A stretch of DNA of 64,000 nt, from the NCBI RefSeq assembly GCF_025966695.1, contig NZ_JAOEIY010000009.1, forward strand, positions 1-64,000, read 5' to 3'. The DNA comes from Stutzerimonas sp. S1. GTDB lineage: Bacteria; Pseudomonadota; Gammaproteobacteria; Pseudomonadales; Pseudomonadaceae. Each line of letters opens with the position of its first letter. Position 1 is the stretch's first letter. The notes beneath the pieces are model-generated. The model saw only the letters and a list, made by a program, of their open reading frames with translations, had not been told where the DNA came from and did not search any database. Below, one piece after another: positions 47,056 to 57,354 of the stretch. Made by a program: the position numbers and the translations under genes.

Positions 47056-47082
47056 GCCCGCCTAGTGCGGGCTTTCTTGTTT
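47056..47082 (+). terminator. Terminator after tRNA-Leu
   Basis: GCCCGC-CTAGT-GCGGGC followed by TTTCTTGTTT, 10 bases after the tRNA. Confidence 0.85.
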
Positions 47083-47096
47083 AATAGGGTTTTTGG

Positions 47097-47125
47097 TTGA
47101 CCGGTTGTGGGTGGGATTGTATAAT
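47097..47125 (+). promoter_or_regulatory. Promoter of the initiator tRNA
   Basis: TTGACC (47097-47102), 17 bases, TATAAT (47120-47125): near-perfect sigma-70 promoter ending 15 bases before the tRNA. Confidence 0.9.
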
Positions 47126-47140
47126 TCGTGCCCAGTTTGA

Positions 47141-47217
<77 letters not shown>

Positions 47218-47229
47218 GTGAAGTAAAGG

Positions 47230-47250
47230 GCCCCTGTATAGGGGCTTTTT
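47230..47250 (+). terminator. Terminator/attenuator between tRNA-fMet and rimP
   Basis: GCCCC-TGTATA-GGGGC followed by TTTTTATT. Transcription must read through it, or start anew, to reach rimP; NusA-dependent autoregulation is a possibility by analogy with E. coli. Confidence 0.8.
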
Positions 47251-47344
47251 ATTGGCTTGAGCCAGGTCGCCGGCATCTTTGGGCGATCACAGGGATGGGC
47301 GTTTCGCCCATTTTTCGTTTGTACAGCATGCGCGAGGGACTTCG

Positions 47345-47803
47345 ATGTCGAGCAAGCTAGAACAGTTGCAGGCCTTGTTGGCCCCGGTGGTAGAGGCGCT
47401 TGGATATCAGTGTTGGGGTATCGAGTTCCTCTCTCAGGGAAGGCACTCGCTACTGCGTGTCTATATCGATCACGCCAACGGGATTCTGATCGATGACTGC
47501 GAAAAGGTGAGCCGTCAGCTCAGTGGTGTTCTCGATGTCGAGGATCCCATCAGTGTCGATTACACCCTCGAAGTTTCTTCCCCCGGTATGGATCGGCCGT
47601 TGTTCAAGCTTGAGCAATATGCTGCTCATGTGGGCGAACAGGTAAAAATAAAGCTGCGCTCGCCCTTCGAGGGCCGGCGCAATTTCCAGGGTCTTCTCCG
47701 CGGGGTGGAGGAGCAGGATGTGGTGATACTCGTTGACGATCATGAGTATCTCTTGCCTGTCGACATGATCGATAAGGCCAACATAGTTCCCCGTTTTGAC
47801 TGA
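47345..47803 (+). CDS. rimP: Ribosome maturation factor RimP
   Basis: 152-residue factor for 30S subunit maturation. N-terminal alpha/beta domain ([36 protein letters not shown]) and the conserved [15 protein letters not shown] motif (about 74-88), then an SH3-like C-terminal domain. The ATG at 47345 follows GAGGGA. First gene of the nusA operon. Confidence 0.95.
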   Translation: MSSKLEQLQALLAPVVEALGYQCWGIEFLSQGRHSLLRVYIDHANGILIDDCEKVSRQLSGVLDVEDPISVDYTLEVSSPGMDRPLFKLEQYAAHVGEQVKIKLRSPFEGRRNFQGLLRGVEEQDVVILVDDHEYLLPVDMIDKANIVPRFD

Positions 47804-47850
47804 ATGCGGATCCCGCGGACCCCAATGGATTGCGAAAGGCGAGGCGTACG

Positions 47851-49332
47851 ATGAGCAAAGAAGTACTGCTAGTTGTGGAGTCGGTGTCCAACGAAAAGGG
47901 CGTGCCGGCTGGTGTTATTTTTGAGGCGTTGGAGTTGGCTCTGGCCACTGCAACCAAAAAGCGTTACGAAGACGAAGTAGATCTGCGAGTGGAGATCAAT
48001 CGCCACAACGGCAGCTATGAAACGTTTCGTCGCTGGACCGTGGTGGATGACGAGCACTTTGAAGATCCCGCCCACCAGTTGGCCCTCGATCAGGCTCAAG
48101 AGCGCAAGCCGGACGCGAAAATCGGTGATGTGTTCGAGGAGAAAATCGAGTCCATCGAGTTCGGTCGAATCGCTGCACAAACTGCCAAGCAGGTGATCGT
48201 GCAGAAAGTGCGCGAGGCAGAGCGTGCCCAGGTGGTCGAGGCTTATCGCGATCGTGTTGGTGAGATCATTTCCGGCACCGTCAAGAAGGTCACTCGCGAC
48301 AGCGTGATCGTCGATCTGGGCAACAATGCTGAGGCCCTGCTGGCACGCGAAGACATCATCGCGCGCGAAACTTTTCGTGTCGGTGCCCGTGTACGGGCAT
48401 TGCTGAAAGAAATTCGTACCGAGAACCGCGGGCCGCAGTTGATCCTGTCGCGCACCGCGCCTCAGATGTTGATCGAACTGTTCCGTATCGAAGTGCCGGA
48501 GATTGCAGAAGGCCTGATCGAGGTGATGGGGGCTTCGCGGGACCCGGGTTCGCGCGCCAAGATCGCCGTGCGTTCGAAGGACAAACGTATCGATCCGCAG
48601 GGAGCCTGCATCGGTATGCGTGGCTCGCGCGTCCAGGCGGTTTCCGGCGAAATCGGTGGCGAGCGTGTGGATATCGTGCTTTGGGATGAGAATCCGGCAC
48701 AGTTCGTCATCAATGCCATGGCGCCCGCAGAGGTTGCGGCGATCATCGTCGATGAAGATGCCCATGCCATGGATATCGCCGTAGCTGAGGACAATCTGGC
48801 CCAGGCCATCGGTCGTGGCGGTCAGAACGTGCGTCTTGCCAGTCAGCTGACCGGTTGGACGTTGAACGTGATGACCGAGGCCGATATTCAGGCCAAGCAG
48901 CAGGAAGAAACGGGCGACATTTTGCGTAGTTTCATCGAAGAGCTGGATGTCGATGAAGAGCTGGCCCAAGTGCTGGTCGAAGAGGGCTTTACCTCTCTCG
49001 AAGAGATCGCCTACGTCCCGATGGAGGAAATGCTCGGCATCGAAGGTTTTGATGAGGACATCGTCAACGAACTGCGTACACGTGCCAAAGATCGCCTGCT
49101 GACCAAGGCCATCGCCACAGAAGAGAAACTGGCGGACGCACAGCCAGCCGAGGATTTGCTCGCGTTGGAAGGCATGGACAAGGAACTGGCGGTCGAGTTG
49201 GCCGTGCGGGGTGTCATTACCCGTGAAGACCTGGCCGAGCAGTCGATCGACGACCTGCTCGACATAGACGGCATCGATGAAGAACGTGCCGGCAAGCTGA
49301 TCATGGCCGCCCGAGCCCACTGGTTCGAGTAA
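47851..49332 (+). CDS. nusA: Transcription termination/antitermination factor NusA
   Basis: 493-residue RNA polymerase-binding factor. N-terminal domain (1 to about 130), S1 domain (about 135-200), two KH domains (about 200-345, including [19 protein letters not shown] and [12 protein letters not shown]), and two C-terminal acidic repeats (about 360-490) as in other gamma-proteobacteria. The ATG at 47851 has GAGG upstream. Co-transcribed with rimP and infB. Confidence 0.96.
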   Translation: MSKEVLLVVESVSNEKGVPAGVIFEALELALATATKKRYEDEVDLRVEINRHNGSYETFRRWTVVDDEHFEDPAHQLALDQAQERKPDAKIGDVFEEKIESIEFGRIAAQTAKQVIVQKVREAERAQVVEAYRDRVGEIISGTVKKVTRDSVIVDLGNNAEALLAREDIIARETFRVGARVRALLKEIRTENRGPQLILSRTAPQMLIELFRIEVPEIAEGLIEVMGASRDPGSRAKIAVRSKDKRIDPQGACIGMRGSRVQAVSGEIGGERVDIVLWDENPAQFVINAMAPAEVAAIIVDEDAHAMDIAVAEDNLAQAIGRGGQNVRLASQLTGWTLNVMTEADIQAKQQEETGDILRSFIEELDVDEELAQVLVEEGFTSLEEIAYVPMEEMLGIEGFDEDIVNELRTRAKDRLLTKAIATEEKLADAQPAEDLLALEGMDKELAVELAVRGVITREDLAEQSIDDLLDIDGIDEERAGKLIMAARAHWFE

Positions 49333-49360
49333 GTAATTAGCGGCCTGAGGAGAGAGATGC

Positions 49361-51856
49361 ATGACGCAAGTCACGGTGAAAGAACTGGCCCAAGTGGTCG
49401 ACACACCGGTTGAGCGACTGCTGCAGCAGATGCGTGAGGCAGGGCTGTCGCACACCAGCGCCGAGCAAGTAGTGACCGATAACGAAAAACAGGCCCTGCT
49501 GGCTCATCTTAAGAGCAGTCACGGCGCCAAGGTGGACGAGCCGCGCAAGATCACCTTGCAGCGCAAGACCACGACGAAACTGAAGGTCGGTGGCAGCAAG
49601 ACCATCAGCGTCGAAGTGCGCAAGAAGAAGACCTTCGTCAAGCGCAGCCCGGACGAGATCGAGGCAGAGAAGCAGCGCGAGCTGGAAGAGCAGCGCGCGG
49701 CTGAAGAAGCGGCGCGCCTGAAGGCCGAAGAAGAGGCGCGGATTCGCGCTGAGGAAGAGGCCCGACGCCAGACTCAGCAGCAAGCTGAGGCGGCAGCCGC
49801 CGAGCCCCGCGTTGCCGAGGTGGCTTCCGAGCCTGCGACAGCCGAGCTGTTGGTTGCCGCCGCGCCGGTTGAAGAGCGCAAGAAAGAGGAACCGCGCCGC
49901 ACCGAGAAGCCGCGCAGTGACGAGGACGAGCGACGTGATCGCAAGCATGCGCAGCATCGCCCTTCGCTGAAGGCCAAAGCGCCGCTGACGCGAACCGTGC
50001 GCACCGGCGAAGACGATGCCGACGGTTTCCGCCGCGGTGGTCGTGGCAAGTCCAAGCTCAAGAAACGTAACCAGCACGGCTTCCAGAGCCCGACCGGTCC
50101 TGTTGTGCGCGAAGTATCGATCGGTGAAACCATCACCGTGGCAGAACTGGCCCAGCAGATGTCGGTAAAGGCCGCTGAAGTCATCAAGTTCATGTTCAAG
50201 ATGGGTTCGCCGGTCACCATCAACCAGGTGCTCGATCGCGAAACTGCGCAGCTGGTTGCCGAAGAGCTCGGCCATAAGGTCAAGCTAGTCAGCGACAATG
50301 CTCTGGAAGAGCAACTGGCCGAACTGCTGAAGTTCGAAGGTGAATCAGCGACACGCGCGCCGGTGGTGACCGTCATGGGTCACGTCGACCATGGCAAGAC
50401 TTCGCTGCTCGACTACATTCGCCGCGCTAAAGTTGCGGTGGGCGAAGCCGGTGGCATTACTCAGCATATCGGTGCCTACCACGTTGAAACCGAACGCGGC
50501 ATGGTCACGTTCCTCGATACCCCCGGTCACGCGGCGTTTACCGCCATGCGCGCGCGGGGTGCCAAGGCTACCGATATCGTGATTCTCGTCGTGGCTGCTG
50601 ATGATGGCGTGATGCCTCAGACCCAGGAAGCCGTGCAGCATGCGAAAGCGGCGGGCGTACCGATCGTGGTCGCGATCAACAAGATCGACAAGCCGGATGC
50701 CAACCCGGACAACATCAAGAACGGTCTGGCCGCGCTCGATGTGATTCCTGAGGAGTGGGGCGGCGATACGCCGTTCATCCCGGTTTCCGCCAAGATGGGT
50801 ACCGGTGTCGACGAATTGCTCGAGGCGGTACTGCTGCAGGCCGAGATCCTCGAGCTCAAGGCTACGCCGTCGGCGCCTGGCCGGGGTGTGGTAGTCGAAT
50901 CGCGGCTGGACAAGGGCCGTGGCCCGGTGGCCACCGTACTGGTTCAGGACGGCACCCTTCGCCAGGGTGATATGGTTCTGTGCGGCGTTAACTTCGGTCG
51001 CGTGCGGGCCATGCTTGATGAGAATGGCAAGCCTGTGAAGGAGGCTGGTCCGTCGATTCCGGTCGAAATTCTCGGCCTGGACGGTACCCCGGAAGCCGGC
51101 GACGACCTGACCGTGGTCGCTGACGAGAAGAAGGCTCGCGAGGTTGCGCTATTCCGCCAAGGCAAGTTCCGCGAAGTAAAACTGGCTCGCGCGCATGCCG
51201 GCAAGCTGGAAAATATCTTCGAGACCATGGGCCAGGACGAGAAGAAGACGCTCAATATCGTTCTCAAGGCCGACGTGCGTGGCTCGCTCGAGGCGCTTCA
51301 GGGCTCGCTCAACGGTTTGGGCAACGATGAAGTACAGGTTCGTGTGGTCGGTGGCGGCGTTGGTGGTATCACCGAGTCCGATGCCAACCTGGCGCTGGCG
51401 TCCAACGCCGTGCTGTTCGGCTTCAACGTGCGTGCCGATGCCGGTGCCCGCAAGATCGTCGAAGCCGAAGGTCTGGATATGCGCTACTACAACGTCATTT
51501 ACGACATCATCGAGGACGTCAAGAAGGCGCTCACCGGTATGCTCGGCAGCGACGTGCGCGAGAACATCCTCGGTATCGCCGAGGTCCGCGATGTGTTCCG
51601 TTCGCCCAAGTTTGGTGCGGTCGCCGGCTGCATGGTCACCGAGGGGATGGTGCATCGCAACCGCCCGATCCGCGTTCTACGCGACGACGTGGTCATCTTC
51701 GAAGGCGAGCTGGAGTCGCTGCGGCGCTTCAAGGACGACGTTTCCGAAGTTCGCGCTGGCATGGAATGTGGTATCGGCGTGAAGAGCTACAACGACGTCA
51801 AAGTTGGCGACAAGATCGAAGTGTTCGAGAAGGTCGAGGTAGCGCGTTCGCTGTAA
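49361..51856 (+). CDS. infB: Translation initiation factor IF-2
   Basis: 831-residue GTPase delivering fMet-tRNA to the 30S subunit. An N-terminal domain (1 to about 55) is followed by a long charged Glu/Ala/Arg-rich helical region (about 85-200), the IF2N domain, then the G domain with GHVDHGKTS near 341, DTPGHA near 386 and NKID near 440, and C-terminal beta-barrel domains. The ATG at 49361 follows GAGGAGAG. In-frame internal starts could give a shorter form as in E. coli; not determined here. Confidence 0.96.
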   Translation: MTQVTVKELAQVVDTPVERLLQQMREAGLSHTSAEQVVTDNEKQALLAHLKSSHGAKVDEPRKITLQRKTTTKLKVGGSKTISVEVRKKKTFVKRSPDEIEAEKQRELEEQRAAEEAARLKAEEEARIRAEEEARRQTQQQAEAAAAEPRVAEVASEPATAELLVAAAPVEERKKEEPRRTEKPRSDEDERRDRKHAQHRPSLKAKAPLTRTVRTGEDDADGFRRGGRGKSKLKKRNQHGFQSPTGPVVREVSIGETITVAELAQQMSVKAAEVIKFMFKMGSPVTINQVLDRETAQLVAEELGHKVKLVSDNALEEQLAELLKFEGESATRAPVVTVMGHVDHGKTSLLDYIRRAKVAVGEAGGITQHIGAYHVETERGMVTFLDTPGHAAFTAMRARGAKATDIVILVVAADDGVMPQTQEAVQHAKAAGVPIVVAINKIDKPDANPDNIKNGLAALDVIPEEWGGDTPFIPVSAKMGTGVDELLEAVLLQAEILELKATPSAPGRGVVVESRLDKGRGPVATVLVQDGTLRQGDMVLCGVNFGRVRAMLDENGKPVKEAGPSIPVEILGLDGTPEAGDDLTVVADEKKAREVALFRQGKFREVKLARAHAGKLENIFETMGQDEKKTLNIVLKADVRGSLEALQGSLNGLGNDEVQVRVVGGGVGGITESDANLALASNAVLFGFNVRADAGARKIVEAEGLDMRYYNVIYDIIEDVKKALTGMLGSDVRENILGIAEVRDVFRSPKFGAVAGCMVTEGMVHRNRPIRVLRDDVVIFEGELESLRRFKDDVSEVRAGMECGIGVKSYNDVKVGDKIEVFEKVEVARSL

Positions 51857-51987
51857 GGCGAAGCCGGCTACAGACGGCAGGTTCTGGTAGTGCGTGGCTG
51901 CGCTGCCAGGACTTGCCGTTTGCATTTATGTGTTCCTGTTTCTCAGCGCTGCAAGCGAGTTGCCTGCAGCCTGTTGCGAGTTTCGAT

Positions 51988-52377
51988 ATGACCAAAGAAT
52001 TCAGTCGTACCCAGCGTATCGGCGACCAGATGCAACGCGAACTGGCGCAGCTGATCCAGCGTGAGATCAAGGATCCGCGCCTGGGGCTGGTGACCATTAC
52101 CGGCGTGGACGTCAGCCGCGACCTGTCACACGCGAAGATCTTCATCACGGTGATGGGTAAGGATGACGATGCGCAAGCCGTTACCCATAGCCTGCGCATT
52201 CTCAATGATGCTGCCGGGTTCCTGCGCATGCAGCTGGGTAAGGTGATGAAGCTGCGTACCGTGCCGCAGCTACATTTCAACTACGATGCCAGCGTCCGGC
52301 GAGGGGTCGAACTGGCCTCGCTGATCGAGCGGGCGGTTGCGGAAGATCGCAGGCATAACGACGAGCGCGGAGAGTAA
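51988..52377 (+). CDS. rbfA: 30S ribosome-binding factor RbfA
   Basis: 129-residue KH-like protein that matures the 5' end of 16S rRNA. Motifs: [35 protein letters not shown] and [15 protein letters not shown]. The ATG at 51988 has a weak ribosome binding site. The stop lies 3 bases before truB. Confidence 0.95.
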   Translation: MTKEFSRTQRIGDQMQRELAQLIQREIKDPRLGLVTITGVDVSRDLSHAKIFITVMGKDDDAQAVTHSLRILNDAAGFLRMQLGKVMKLRTVPQLHFNYDASVRRGVELASLIERAVAEDRRHNDERGE

Positions 52378-52380
52378 TCG

Positions 52381-53298
52381 GTGGCACAGGTCAAACGTGT
52401 TCGTCGCGACGTCAGCGGCATCATCCTGCTGGACAAGCCTCGCGGGTTCACCTCCAACGCCGCGCTGCAGAAGGTCCGATGGTTGCTCAATGCGGAGAAG
52501 GCAGGGCATACCGGTAGCTTGGATCCGCTGGCGACAGGCGTGCTGCCGCTGTGCTTCGGTGAGGCGACGAAGTTCTCCCAGTACCTGCTCGACGCCGACA
52601 AGGGCTATGAGACGGTAATGCAGCTGGGCGTGACGACTACCACTGCCGATGCTGAGGGGGAAGTGCTCGAGCGCAAGCCCGTCGCTGTCACGCGCGAGCA
52701 GCTCGAGGCGCTGTTGCCGCGTTTTCGCGGCGACATCCAGCAGATTCCTCCGATGTACTCCGCGCTCAAACGTGACGGGCAGCCGCTCTACAAGCTCGCG
52801 CGTGCAGGCGAGGTAGTGGAGCGCGAGCCGCGTTCTGTTAATATTGCGCGCCTGGAGTTACTCGCGCTTGATGGCGACAAGGCGCGGCTGGCGGTAGCCT
52901 GCAGCAAGGGCACCTACATTCGCACATTGGTCGAGGATCTTGGCCGGTTGCTCGGCTGTGGTGCACACGTTGCGGAGCTGCGTCGTACCCAAGCCGGACC
53001 GTTCAGCCTGGCTCAGACGGTGACGCTTGAGACACTGGAGCAGGCGCATGCCGAAGGCGGTGCCGAGGCACTGGACGTCTTTCTCAAGCCGGTGGACAGC
53101 GGGCTTGAGCATTGGCCTCTACTGCAGTTTTCCGAGCATAGTGCGTATTACTGGCTACATGGGCAACCGGTGCGTGCGCCGGATGCTCCGAAGTACGGCA
53201 TGGTCCGAGTTCAGGATCATGCGGGTCGCTTCATCGGTATCGGTGAGGTGAGCGAAGACGGGCGCATTGCGCCGCGTCGACTGATTCGGTCGGAATGA
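52381..53298 (+). CDS. truB: tRNA pseudouridine-55 synthase TruB (GTG start)
   Basis: 305-residue enzyme making pseudouridine 55 in the T-loop of tRNAs. Catalytic Asp in GSLDPLATG (about 41-49), RNA-binding [15 protein letters not shown] near 175, and a C-terminal PUA domain. The start is GTG at 52381, three bases after rbfA. Confidence 0.95.
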   Translation: MAQVKRVRRDVSGIILLDKPRGFTSNAALQKVRWLLNAEKAGHTGSLDPLATGVLPLCFGEATKFSQYLLDADKGYETVMQLGVTTTTADAEGEVLERKPVAVTREQLEALLPRFRGDIQQIPPMYSALKRDGQPLYKLARAGEVVEREPRSVNIARLELLALDGDKARLAVACSKGTYIRTLVEDLGRLLGCGAHVAELRRTQAGPFSLAQTVTLETLEQAHAEGGAEALDVFLKPVDSGLEHWPLLQFSEHSAYYWLHGQPVRAPDAPKYGMVRVQDHAGRFIGIGEVSEDGRIAPRRLIRSE

Positions 53299-53413
53299 CC
53301 GGTACGCATCATGCTTGGCGTGGTGCGTCAGAGGGTGGCTGTCAGCAGGCACGGTCATGCCTCTTTATTAAACACGGGACTCGCTCCCGGCCTGTTCACT
53401 CAAGGAGCCCATC

Positions 53414-53683
53414 ATGGCACTGAGCGTTGAAGAAAAAGCCCAGATCGTTAACGAGTACAAGCAAGCTGAAGGCGATACCGGTTCTCCGGAAGTGCAGGTT
53501 GCCCTGCTGACCGCCAACATCAACAAGCTGCAAGGTCACTTCAAGGCCAACGGTAAGGACCACCACTCCCGTCGTGGTCTGATCCGCATGGTCAACCAGC
53601 GTCGTAAGCTGCTGGATTACCTGAAGGGTAAGGACACTACTCGTTACAGCGCCCTCATCGGCCGTCTGGGTCTGCGTCGCTAA
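53414..53683 (+). CDS. rpsO: 30S ribosomal protein S15
   Basis: 89-residue primary 16S rRNA-binding protein. The signature [20 protein letters not shown]...[21 protein letters not shown] spans about 22-72. The ATG at 53414 follows AAGGAG. Upstream, CGGGA-CTCGC-TCCCG just before the ribosome binding site could take part in S15 autoregulation; inference only. Confidence 0.97.
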   Translation: MALSVEEKAQIVNEYKQAEGDTGSPEVQVALLTANINKLQGHFKANGKDHHSRRGLIRMVNQRRKLLDYLKGKDTTRYSALIGRLGLRR

Positions 53684-53696
53684 GCGTCGCACGCCG

Positions 53697-53775
53697 GAAG
53701 CAAGAAGCTGGAAGCTTGAAGTTGAAAGTTGGGGTTCCCCGCTTCCAGCTTCGGGCTTCCAGCTTTTAGCTTTCT
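53697..53775. repeat. Inverted repeats between rpsO and pnp
   Basis: AGCTGGAAGC (53706-53715) pairs with GCTTCCAGCT (53741-53750), and a second copy of CTTCCAGCTTT follows near 53757. GAAGC/GCTTC motifs recur throughout. It looks like a dispersed intergenic repeat, and may serve as the rpsO 3' hairpin or a processing site for pnp mRNA. Confidence 0.65.
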
Positions 53776-53850
53776 AGAAGGAGCAGAAAGGGTCCGACTC
53801 CCACTGCTTCACCGATTTCCCCCAAAGGCAACAAAGAGAAGGAAAACACC

Positions 53851-55959
<2,109 letters not shown>

Positions 55960-55983
55960 GCGAACAGCTTCGACGATCGCAGA

Positions 55984-56006
55984 AAGGGCCCTTCGGGGCC
56001 TTTTTT
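55984..56006 (+). terminator. Terminator after pnp
   Basis: AAGGGCCC-TTC-GGGGCCTTTTTT, GC stem with one mismatch and a T-tract. Confidence 0.8.
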
Positions 56007-56044
56007 GTTGCCTGGCAAAAGAGGGTTGCGCGTCACCGTACGTG

Positions 56045-56071
56045 GAGCGGTCCGAGCGGTCCGAGCAGTTC
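56045..56071. repeat. Tandem 9-base repeat
   Basis: GAGCGGTCC twice, then GAGCAGTTC and a partial GAGCGAG: about three and a half units in direct repeat. It could be a small variable repeat. Confidence 0.6.
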
Positions 56072-56276
56072 GAGCGAGTTGATAGATTGCAAGATGCACG
56101 TGCCTTCGCGGGTGAACATGCATAGTGCACGTAGGTGTAATTACAGGTATGCGTGTAAGTTATTGAATATAAATGGAATTATTATTTTTCGCGGTTTGGC
56201 ACGCCGCTTGCGCTTATCACTCCTGAATCCGGGCTCGGAGTAATGCCTGGACACCACGAGAAACAGGAGTGACATC

Positions 56277-56651
56277 ATGAAAAAGATTCAGAACTCTCTT
56301 ACTGCTGCCGCCGTTACCGCCGCCCTCAGCCTGCCATTGGCCAGCGTAGCACTGGCAGACAACACGCCTGCTATCGAGAAAACCGAAGCCGTCATGCTCG
56401 CTACCAATGAGAATGTCGAGCAAGCCAAGGACGCTGTCTCCGATACCTGGATTACCACCAAAGTGAAATCCACGCTGTTGGCTGAAGATGCAACGCCGGG
56501 CATGGAAATCGAAGTGGAAACCAAGGATGGTGTCGTTTCGCTCTCGGGTACCGTAGCCACCGAAGCGGAGAAGGAGGCAGCAATCGCCAAGGCCAAGGGC
56601 ATCAAGGGCGTGCGCGAAGTATCTGCCGATGGCTTGAAGGCCGTCGAGTAA
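56277..56651 (+). CDS. Periplasmic BON-domain protein
   Basis: 124 residues. Signal peptide (about 1-27, ending ASVALA before DNT), then one BON domain (about 58-124: TWITTKVKSTLLAEDATPGMEI, DGVVSLSGTVATEAEKEAA, GIKGVREV), related to OsmY. BON proteins bind membranes and often help with osmotic or envelope stress. The ATG at 56277 follows CAGGAGTG. The AT-rich upstream region suggests its own promoter. Confidence 0.9.
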   Translation: MKKIQNSLTAAAVTAALSLPLASVALADNTPAIEKTEAVMLATNENVEQAKDAVSDTWITTKVKSTLLAEDATPGMEIEVETKDGVVSLSGTVATEAEKEAAIAKAKGIKGVREVSADGLKAVE

Positions 56652-56683
56652 CACGCGGCTACCGGAACGCTCCGGTAGGCCTA

Positions 56684-56708
56684 AACCCCACCTCGCGTGG
56701 GGTTTTTT
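56684..56708 (+). terminator. Terminator after the BON gene
   Basis: AACCCCAC-CTCGC-GTGGGGTTTTTT, strong stem with T-tract. It also faces the convergent DUF2845 gene. Confidence 0.9.
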
Positions 56709-56721
56709 ATGCCCTCATGCC

Positions 56722-57036
56722 TCAGTTTCCGCGCCTGCTGTCGATGCCGCGCAGGCGATTACCCTCGAAGCGCAGGTAGTAGTACATGCCGTGGTTCGGT
56801 CCGTATATCCATTCCTCCACCACTACTTCCTGACGGAAACCGTAATCGTCGACTATTTCCTTGTAGCCGATCACCGTGCTGCTGGCGGGGGCACCGCATT
56901 TTTCACGGACCTGCGCGGTGCTGGCGTCCAGGCTGACCAGGCGGCTATTGCAGCGGAAGGTCGACGATGCCCAGGTGAGATTGCTGCACAGCAGCAGGGC
57001 GAGGAAGGAGAAATATGCGAGAGATCGGTAGGGCAT
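56722..57036 (-). CDS. Secreted DUF2845 protein (second copy of a pair)
   Basis: 104 residues with a signal peptide (about 1-24) and the DUF2845 pattern: FRCNSRLVSLDAS, VREKCGAPAS, a Tyr-rich VVEEWIYGPNHGMYYYLRFEGNRLRGID end. Two Cys are placed for a disulfide. The ATG at 57036 follows AGGAG. Function unknown. Paralogue of the next gene (57056-57352), 19 bases apart. Confidence 0.85.
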   Translation of the reverse strand: MPYRSLAYFSFLALLLCSNLTWASSTFRCNSRLVSLDASTAQVREKCGAPASSTVIGYKEIVDDYGFRQEVVVEEWIYGPNHGMYYYLRFEGNRLRGIDSRRGN

Positions 57037-57055
57037 GACGTCTCCTGTTACTGGC

Positions 57056-57352
57056 CTATCTCGCCCGTTGCGTTTCAATCCGTATTAAACGGTTGCCTTC
57101 GAAGGTGAGAATGCTGAGCGTGCCGTTATTCGGTCCGTAAATCCACTCTTCGACAATGAACTCCTGGCGTCCATTGGCGCTAAGGCCATAGCCAACCAGG
57201 TCGCGCTGAACGGGCGGGCCGCACTTGCGTTCGACCGCGAAGGCGCGGTCGCCAGTGCTGACCAGTTGGCTGCCACAGCGCAACGTATCGGCGTGAGCCC
57301 AGAGCGGTGCGCCTGACAGCAGCAGGCCAAGCAGAATCGCGCGTCCAGGCAT
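57056..57352 (-). CDS. Secreted DUF2845 protein (first copy of a pair)
   Basis: 98 residues with a signal peptide (about 1-21, ending AHA before DTL) and the same pattern as its neighbour: LRCGSQLVSTGD, VERKCGPPV, VEEWIYGPNNGTLSILTFEGNRL. The start at 57352 lies two bases after the DUF748 stop, so the three minus-strand genes probably form an operon. Function unknown. Confidence 0.85.
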   Translation of the reverse strand: MPGRAILLGLLLSGAPLWAHADTLRCGSQLVSTGDRAFAVERKCGPPVQRDLVGYGLSANGRQEFIVEEWIYGPNNGTLSILTFEGNRLIRIETQRAR

Positions 57353-57354
57353 GC

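Larger units (their letters stand above)
55960..56276. other. Intergenic region between pnp and the BON gene
   Basis: Holds the pnp terminator (55984-56006), three tandem 9-base units near 56045-56071 and an AT-rich stretch (56130-56200) that probably carries the promoter of the BON gene. No credible gene seen. Confidence 0.6.
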
